Positions 59,798 through 64,000 of a stretch of DNA of 64,000 nucleotides are shown here, piece by piece. The stretch covers positions 49,834 to 113,833 of IMG/VR virus record IMGVR_UViG_3300042879_002524; one strand, 5' to 3'. The notes under the pieces were generated by a model. That model searched no databases. It was not told where the DNA came from and saw nothing but the letters and a program-made list of their open reading frames with translations. This DNA is from a virus. The stretch's first letter is position 1. Each line of letters begins with the position of its first letter. The position numbers were made by a program, and so were the translations under genes.

Positions 59798-60136
59798 ATC
59801 ATCTAGTCCATCCATCAGAGTATTATCCCAATCTGATAAGTCATCTTCATCATCAGGTTCGAATTCGCCATTCATGTATGCATTGTATAGTTCAAGTGAA
59901 GTATAGGTCGTTCCACTACCATCTGCTAGAACCCAACAAGCAAATCCATCTTTGTCATAACTATTTGCCAAGTTATGCTTTAAAATCCAATCTGCAAATT
60001 CAATTGCTGAGGAACGTTTTGCCGAGTATATAGCTGCAGCATTATGCGCTCGTTTCACATCAGCGCGAGATCGTAACTCATTCCATTCGGTATCACTCAT
60101 AGCATTAATGAGTATGTCTAAAGTTTCTTTATTCAT
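59789..60136 (-). CDS. Hypothetical acidic protein
   Basis: The 115-residue protein starts MNKETLDILINAMSDTEWNE, has KDGFACWVLADGSGTTYTSLEL later and a very acidic end (EPDDEDDLSDWDNTLMDGLD). It overlaps gene 60129 by 8 bp. No family recognised. Confidence 0.62.
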   Translation of the reverse strand: MNKETLDILINAMSDTEWNELRSRADVKRAHNAAAIYSAKRSSAIEFADWILKHNLANSYDKDGFACWVLADGSGTTYTSLELYNAYMNGEFEPDDEDDLSDWDNTLMDGLDDLD

Positions 60137-60299
60137 CTTCCATGTGAGTTTTTATAGCATCAAGTAACGTTTGTAAAGGAAAGCGGATTGGACCATATTC
60201 TTCATCTGAACAATCAAATTCAACCATATCGTCTTCTAATATTAAATATGATGATCTGCTATAAGCAGCATTACCTTTATATACTACTGTTTGTTTCAT
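60129..60299 (-). CDS. Small hypothetical protein
   Basis: From ATG 60299 the product is 56 residues (MKQTVVYKGNAAYSRSSYLI). Earlier in-frame ATGs at 60308 or 60329 also exist; all lie inside the upstream gene. Acidic centre (DDMVEFDCSDEEYGP). Confidence 0.55.
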   Translation of the reverse strand: MKQTVVYKGNAAYSRSSYLILEDDMVEFDCSDEEYGPIRFPLQTLLDAIKTHMEDE

Positions 60300-60600
60300 C
60301 TTCTTCATATAATCCTGAATCTTCATCATCGCGCATCATATCTTCTAGAGCCCGTTGCCATCGTGATCGAGAATTTAACATTGCAGTTCCCATTTGTTTT
60401 AATTCCTCAATATCCTTTTCTTCGGCATTAACTGCATTATAACATTCGAACTGGGGCGAAGATACTCCCGGATCTGTCATACACAGTACATGATAGTCAG
60501 ATAACTTTGCTTGTAGATCTTGTTGTATTTGTTCGAACTGTTCACTATTGCCTACTACTGCATGTAATGGAACTCTCCATATAAATATTGGTTTACTCAT
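60277..60600 (-). CDS. Hypothetical protein, 107 residues
   Basis: From ATG 60600 the product starts MSKPIFIWRVPLHAVVGNSE and resembles a small alpha/beta protein, ending in an acidic tail. It overlaps the upstream gene by 8 bp; the longer frame of 145 residues would run 114 bp into that gene and is rejected. Confidence 0.6.
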   Translation of the reverse strand: MSKPIFIWRVPLHAVVGNSEQFEQIQQDLQAKLSDYHVLCMTDPGVSSPQFECYNAVNAEEKDIEELKQMGTAMLNSRSRWQRALEDMMRDDEDSGLYEEDETNSSI

Positions 60601-60934
60601 TGTCTTTGATTTTAAAAAGTTCATATCTACTATTCTTCGTATCAAAACAAATATAATCTTCTCTTTGCTCTTGTATACCAGTAATAGACGTAGTTTGCCA
60701 TGTAAAGAAATCATTGAATGGAGACATTAGCAACGATCGTCCTAGATCCGGATTGTCATGTCGTGCTTTAAATCTACCGGTTTCATCCCATTCAATCCAC
60801 ATCACTTCAGCAGATTGTCTAGTTAAACCATCTCTTTCTCTTACTAGTCTCCATTTAGGTGTTTCCGGTTTTGGTAACATTTCACTTAGATTATCTAGTG
60901 TTACTGGAATCTTTGTTTGTTTTAGTTTACTCAT
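60593..60934 (-). CDS. Hypothetical protein, 113 residues
   Basis: The product starts MSKLKQTKIPVTLDNLSEML; later MWIEWDETGRFKARHDNPDL and LLMSPFNDFFTWQT. No family recognised. Three bp after the phosphoesterase at 60938. Confidence 0.62.
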   Translation of the reverse strand: MSKLKQTKIPVTLDNLSEMLPKPETPKWRLVRERDGLTRQSAEVMWIEWDETGRFKARHDNPDLGRSLLMSPFNDFFTWQTTSITGIQEQREDYICFDTKNSRYELFKIKDNE

Positions 60935-60937
60935 CGT

Positions 60938-61456
60938 TTATCTGTTTATTCCTAATTCTTTAAGAGTCTTAGGTGTGTAATTGACTTGTTCACATGATAC
61001 ACAAATGTATCGACGATCTATTCTTTTAAATATTGGAATGCCAAACAATGTGAAATCGCGTTCGACCATTTTCTCGTGAATGTGGCCGTGAATGTTATAC
61101 TTTACTCGGTAATCCATTTCCATTGGGTGAACCGGACAGTGAGATAAGAATATGCCTTTGTATTGCATCATACCGGCTACTGAATCAACGTGTTCAAGCA
61201 ATTTTCGAGTGTGGCCTAATTTATCGTGGTTTCCGAGCACTACAAACTTGCGACCATTAAGACGATCCAATATATCATAGTTGGCCTTTTCCATTGTTAC
61301 ATCCCCTAAAATGTAGGTGATATCACGCTTATGTACGGTATTGTTCCATTGAGACACAATGTATTCATCTTGTTCGGCAGCTGAAGCGAATCCTCTGTGC
61401 CGTGCCATGTTCTCATGTCCGAAGTGTAAATCTGCTATGAATCGTACCGTACTCAT
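60938..61456 (-). CDS. Calcineurin-like metallophosphoesterase (second copy)
   Basis: From ATG 61456 the product is about 172 residues. Motifs: FIADLHFGHENM (about 6-17), YILGDVTME (about 45-53), VVLGNHDKLG (about 70-79), FLSHCPVHP (about 101-109) and NIHGHIHEKM (about 119-128). This DLHFGHEN/GNHD/CPVHP layout is common for phage metallophosphoesterases of about 170-180 residues. The longer frame crosses a promoter and terminator. Possible roles include end repair or hydrolysis of signalling nucleotides. Confidence 0.88.
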   Translation of the reverse strand: MSTVRFIADLHFGHENMARHRGFASAAEQDEYIVSQWNNTVHKRDITYILGDVTMEKANYDILDRLNGRKFVVLGNHDKLGHTRKLLEHVDSVAGMMQYKGIFLSHCPVHPMEMDYRVKYNIHGHIHEKMVERDFTLFGIPIFKRIDRRYICVSCEQVNYTPKTLKELGINR

Positions 61457-61463
61457 TTTTTCT

Positions 61464-61494
61464 ATAATATAAGAAATAAAAATGAAAAACCCAA
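61464..61494 (-). promoter_or_regulatory. Class E promoter overlapping the RNA-locus terminator
   Basis: -35 TTGGGT, 17 bp, -7 TATATTAT for gene 60938. The -35 box is part of the terminator stem of the RNA locus. Confidence 0.5.
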
Positions 61495-61528
61495 GCAGTT
61501 TCTGTTGATCAGACAGTCTTACTTGGGT
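61484..61528 (-). terminator. Terminator of the RNA locus
   Basis: Perfect 7-bp stem ACCCAAG/CTTGGGT (61489-61495 and 61522-61528) with an inner CTGT/ACAG hairpin, then five T on the minus strand. Confidence 0.75.
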
Positions 61529-61797
61529 GCGATAGTTGGTTATATGAGATAAACTCAACTTCCCAATATCAAAAAAAGACCATCTGAGTGAGCAGATCTA
61601 ACGGTATGCCTGATGGTACATGACCTGCAGAATAGAATCCACAGGGGAGCAAAAGACCTACCCTGGTACGCTCGATCGGGGACACCCCAGTCCAGAAGCG
61701 TGGTAGGTACTGTCAAATTAAACTGTATCCTTTTGATACAGAGCGCAAGTGCGGCTTTGCGATGCCAGTGCTATTACCGTTAGGGTAATGCGTTTAT
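61529..61797 (-). ncRNA. Ornate structured RNA, chain of perfect hairpins
   Basis: No gene; nearly every 40-50 nt folds into a stem: ATCTG/CAGAT (61582-61586, 61593-61597); ACCTACC/GGTAGGT (61656-61662, 61702-61708) around CGCT/AGCG and GGGG-ACA-CCCC; CTGTATC/GATACAG (61723-61729, 61735-61741); CGCAA/TTGCG (61744-61748, 61757-61761); ATTACC/GGTAAT (61773-61778, 61784-61789). It ends at a terminator, and a class L box (61795-61803) stands at its upstream edge. It may continue into 61798-62052. The setting next to tRNAs in a phage recalls GOLLD-type RNAs, but identity is not established. Confidence 0.7.
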
Positions 61798-61803
61798 AAA
61801 TAT
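61795..61803 (-). promoter_or_regulatory. Class L promoter box inside the RNA locus
   Basis: Minus strand ATATTTATA between the tRNA-like element and the hairpin chain; it suggests late synthesis of the hairpin RNA. Confidence 0.45.
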
Positions 61804-61805
61804 TG

Positions 61806-61887
61806 TAGCCAGGACAGGATTCGAACCTGTAATATGCAACCATTCTGCAGGGTAGGATACCGTTTTCCTATTACGCACTACCTGACT
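61806..61887 (-). tRNA. tRNA-like element, possibly atypical tRNA-Cys (GCA)
   Basis: 82 nt with acceptor arms AGTCAGG/CCTGGCT (one G-T pair), discriminator A and a canonical T arm ACAGG-TTCGAAT-CCTGT. The D stem is GTGC/GTAT with a long loop containing GG. The anticodon stem is CTACC/GGTTG with a T-T mismatch and an enlarged 9-nt loop CTGCAGAAT, in which T precedes GCA. It is either a strange tRNA or a tRNA-like domain of a larger RNA. CCA is not encoded. Confidence 0.55.
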
Positions 61888-62052
61888 AAATTTGGTAGAG
61901 GTTTGACACCAACGTATGATCACCCATACGTCTCGTTTCTTGTGTATTTGGCACTCTACCGTTGCAAGTTCATCTTACCTTGCGCCCCCATTCGTGGAAT
62001 TATCCGACATCCCAATGAGTTTTACCGTACTATCGGAGTCAGGTAACCGCTG
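61888..62052 (-). ncRNA. Further structured RNA between the two tRNA elements
   Basis: No gene. Perfect stems GGTAGAG/CTCTACC (61894-61900, 61954-61960), ACGTATG/CATACGT (61912-61918, 61925-61931) nested in it, and GCAAG/CTTGC (61964-61968, 61979-61983). It could not be folded as a standard class II tRNA because no anticodon arm fits. Probably part of the same transcript as the hairpin chain. Confidence 0.5.
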
Positions 62053-62124
62053 TAGTCGGTACGGGATTCGAACCCGTGTGACAAGAATGAAAATCTTGTA
62101 TCCTAACCCCTAGATGAACCGACC
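62053..62124 (-). tRNA. tRNA-Glu (anticodon TTC)
   Basis: A 72-nt cloverleaf: acceptor GGTCGGT/ACCGACT, anticodon arm ACAAG-ATTTTCA-TTCTTGT region with TTC, T arm ACGGG-TTCGAAT-CCCGT, D loop with GGGGTTAGG. The sequence closely follows bacterial tRNA-Glu. CCA is not encoded. It may boost GAA/GAG decoding for acidic phage proteins. Confidence 0.9.
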
Positions 62125-62201
62125 AATTTGCAGGGTCACGCTATTAACCTGCTATGGAGTTACTAGCCACTCTTTGATGGCAATTTCCTTCCATCAGCGT
62201 T

Positions 62202-62360
62202 TTATATGCCTGTATACAATAAAAAGTCTCGATATAAACGTTTTTCTTCTTCTGTAAACATTACATCCTGACAGGCATCTAAACTTCCTTCATGCATCAC
62301 ATTGCCATTTGCTAAATCAATCAATTGATACAATCCGGATTTTGATTCGATTATTTCCAT
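62202..62360 (-). CDS. Small acidic protein, 52 residues
   Basis: MEIIESKSGLYQLIDLANGN at the start, TEEEKRLYRDFLLYTGI at the end. A class E promoter lies 19 nt before the ATG. It is directly upstream of tRNA-Glu, so transcripts may continue into the RNA locus. Below a 60-residue cut-off. Confidence 0.6.
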   Translation of the reverse strand: MEIIESKSGLYQLIDLANGNVMHEGSLDACQDVMFTEEEKRLYRDFLLYTGI

Positions 62361-62378
62361 CTTTTTATTTTTATACTA

Positions 62379-62409
62379 TAAATATAAGAAATAAATCAAT
62401 TGAATCCAA
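62379..62409 (-). promoter_or_regulatory. Class E promoter for gene 62202 and the RNA locus
   Basis: -35 TTGGAT, 17 bp, -7 TATATTTA. Confidence 0.62.
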
Positions 62410-62412
62410 CCT

Positions 62413-64000
62413 TTATCTGATAATTGTTATGTGACCATAATCGTTGTAACGAGCATCATTAACTGCATCACCAAATGTTAATTTCCATATGTAGATGCCT
62501 TCGGATACATATCGACCATTATAAGTCCCATCCCATCCCGTTAACATGTCACGCGATTCCCATATTAATTCTCCCCAACGATTGTATATTTCAAGTTGGA
62601 AATCATATGCATCGAATCCTGCAGTAAATACCGGTTTCCATGTTTGGTTGAATTCGTCGCCATCTGGTGTAAAAGAGTTTGGCATATAGTAAATAGTTTC
62701 TGGACAATTGGCAATTGATATGGTTGTTTGTTCTGGTTCTGATACACATCCGTTAGACACATGCACGGCTGTTAATGTGTAAATTCCTTCTGTTTGCCAG
62801 GTGAATAATGGAGCATTTAATAGAATAGTATCGTTTTGAAAATACCATTCGGTGGATCCTGGTATTGATGGTACTACCGAATACATAAAGGTTACCGAAT
62901 CACCATCACATATTTGATAAAACTGATCCGATGTTATGTCTAAAATAACAGGTTTCTCATTCACTTGCACCGTGATAGTATCATCAAACACACATCCACT
63001 CTGCGTATATGTATAAACTACAGCATTTGCAGCGGTATCAGCTATACCCGGACAGAATTCATCGATGTTAACTCCTGGTCCGGAATATACTCCATTGAGT
63101 GGTAATGCGGTTAATGGCACACAGTCCGAATCCGTACAGAAAGGTCCAATTTGGTCAATTTGTGGTTCTATGTTCAATACAAACAAATCAACTGACACTA
63201 GTGCACTTTCACAACCATCAGCATCCGTTGCAATAACATTAACTGCATTTGAAACCAATCCCGCAGCTGCATTAGTCCAATCTACAACAACGGCTGTCGA
63301 TCCTTGGCCAAAGGTTATGTTGCCCGAACTATTCCATGCATATGTAAATCCAGCACCTAAATCGGCAACAGAATATATTTCAGCATTTGCTTGAAAACAT
63401 GCGGTATCACTGAATACAATAGGTCCGACAATAATGGGTGGAGGATCTGTTAGTGTAACATTGGTAGTAACATCACATCCAGCAGCATCTTCAATTTCGA
63501 CTGTGTACGTACCAGCACATAGGCCTGTGATAGTTGATGTTGTTTGTCCCGTGGTCCACGTATATGTATATCCAGGAGTACCATTTAATGGTGTTACTGT
63601 GATCTCCCCATTGCAGTCTCCGATACAAACCGGATCCAACACAACTACATCCGGTGCTGATAAGTTAGGCGGACCTGGTTGTACAAACACAGTATCTGGT
63701 CCTAATCCTACAATTGCATTGCAAGAATTCCAACCGGTGTTGCATGCCGGATAAACTAGTTGGCAAGTATAATTTGCACCCGCTGCCGGTGGCGTAACAG
63801 TGATTGTGGTTCCTTGGCCTATAGGCACGGGATTGCCAACTAGATACCATGTAGGTACCGGCAATACAGCAGGGCCAGCTGGCGTATATCTCCAAGCATC
63901 ATTGTTTGCCGTCCACTGTGTTGAATTACGTCCTGGTACTGTTACTGCTGCGGTACCTGTTTGATTATGTACTCCCTGCACTGCAGTTCCACCAGCCCAT
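62413..64000 (-). CDS. Surface protein with SprB-like repeats and a type IX sorting domain (partial)
   Basis: The frame is open to the right edge, so the N-terminus is missing; over 525 residues are visible, starting AGGTAVQGVHNQTG. SprB-like repeat: GDCNGEITVTPLNGTPGYTY then TITGLCAGTYTVEIEDAAGC. Several PKD/Ig-like cysteine-paired domains follow. The last 85 residues (YMPNSFTPDGDEFNQTWKP, YDFQLEIYNRWGELIWES, GWDGTYNGRYVSEGIYIWKL, GHITIIR) form the gliding-motility-type C-terminal domain that directs type B cargo through the Bacteroidota type IX secretion system. Either a phage-borne cell-surface protein or flanking host DNA; no boundary is seen. Confidence 0.88.
   Translation of the reverse strand, partial: WAGGTAVQGVHNQTGTAAVTVPGRNSTQWTANNDAWRYTPAGPAVLPVPTWYLVGNPVPIGQGTTITVTPPAAGANYTCQLVYPACNTGWNSCNAIVGLGPDTVFVQPGPPNLSAPDVVVLDPVCIGDCNGEITVTPLNGTPGYTYTWTTGQTTSTITGLCAGTYTVEIEDAAGCDVTTNVTLTDPPPIIVGPIVFSDTACFQANAEIYSVADLGAGFTYAWNSSGNITFGQGSTAVVVDWTNAAAGLVSNAVNVIATDADGCESALVSVDLFVLNIEPQIDQIGPFCTDSDCVPLTALPLNGVYSGPGVNIDEFCPGIADTAANAVVYTYTQSGCVFDDTITVQVNEKPVILDITSDQFYQICDGDSVTFMYSVVPSIPGSTEWYFQNDTILLNAPLFTWQTEGIYTLTAVHVSNGCVSEPEQTTISIANCPETIYYMPNSFTPDGDEFNQTWKPVFTAGFDAYDFQLEIYNRWGELIWESRDMLTGWDGTYNGRYVSEGIYIWKLTFGDAVNDARYNDYGHITIIR

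Noticed and set aside
61894-61960. A third tRNA (class II)
   Set aside because: The GGTAGAG/CTCTACC stem and a variable-arm-like hairpin are present, but no anticodon stem-loop or T arm can be formed.
61834-62113. Plus-strand frames of 65-70 residues
   Set aside because: They are antisense to the tRNA-Glu and the tRNA-like element.
62053-62124. tRNA-Glu as a proven prophage attachment site
   Set aside because: No second copy of the tRNA 3' end and no integrase are seen in the window; it is kept only as one explanation in the findings.

Overview
The window looks like most of a large, strictly organised T4-like (myovirus-type) phage genome from a host in the Bacteroidota. The T4-like assignment rests on a large terminase fragment, gp6-, gp25- and gp5-like baseplate proteins, a gp55-like late sigma factor, a gp46/gp47-type recombination nuclease (here fused) and a TOPRIM primase. 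The Bacteroidota assignment rests on low GC, a DUF4494 protein, a RpoD-like sigma factor of the Bacteroidota type, Shine-Dalgarno-poor starts, promoters with a TAnnTTTA -7 box, and a partial protein with SprB-like repeats and a type IX secretion (gliding-motility type) C-terminal sorting domain. No search could be run, so names come from motifs read in the translations.

Layout (nearly all genes on the minus strand, so transcription runs from high to low coordinates). 1-15 kb: terminase, two small membrane proteins, a nucleotidyltransferase/ligase-like fusion, a large fibre-like protein, the Mre11-Rad50 fusion, primase, a T7-endonuclease-I-like resolvase and putative internal virion proteins including a kinase-like one. 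15-30 kb: baseplate and tail module (LamG-containing fibres, DNRLRE-like protein, gp6, gp25, hub gp5-like), ending at the gp55-like sigma factor. 30-46 kb: HD hydrolase, UV-damage endonuclease, the only rightward gene, a secreted CAP protein, a methyltransferase, a DUF4494 protein, a three-domain SGNH/peptidoglycan-binding/lysozyme protein and many proteins with a T4-like capsid-targeting N-terminus. 46-53 kb: a block of small genes, most of them preceded by a strong promoter, with an AAA+ ATPase and a RpoD-like sigma factor. 53.6-54.7 kb: an almost gene-free control region with a candidate ncRNA and about 14 copies of a 10-bp repeat. 54.7-61.5 kb: compact overlapping small genes with two metallophosphoesterases. 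61.5-62.1 kb: an RNA locus with tRNA-Glu, a tRNA-like element and a chain of perfect hairpins. 62.4 kb to the end: the type IX secretion cargo-like gene, cut by the window end.

Regulation can be read directly. Promoter class E has a -35 box (TTGACA, TTGGAY or TAGGAT), exactly 17 bp, then TATNTTTA; 23 such sites were mapped. Class L has only ATATTTATA close to the start codon and sits before structural and targeting-sequence genes. The phage encodes two sigma factors, one host-like and one gp55-like, which fits two temporal programmes. Early messages share a start context close to AAGAGAGATATG, and its complement recurs in front of three 3'-end hairpins. The most promising undescribed items are the RNA locus at 61.48-62.12 kb, the repeat-rich control region, the family of proteins with a cleavable capsid-targeting sequence, and the start-codon-complementary 3' elements.
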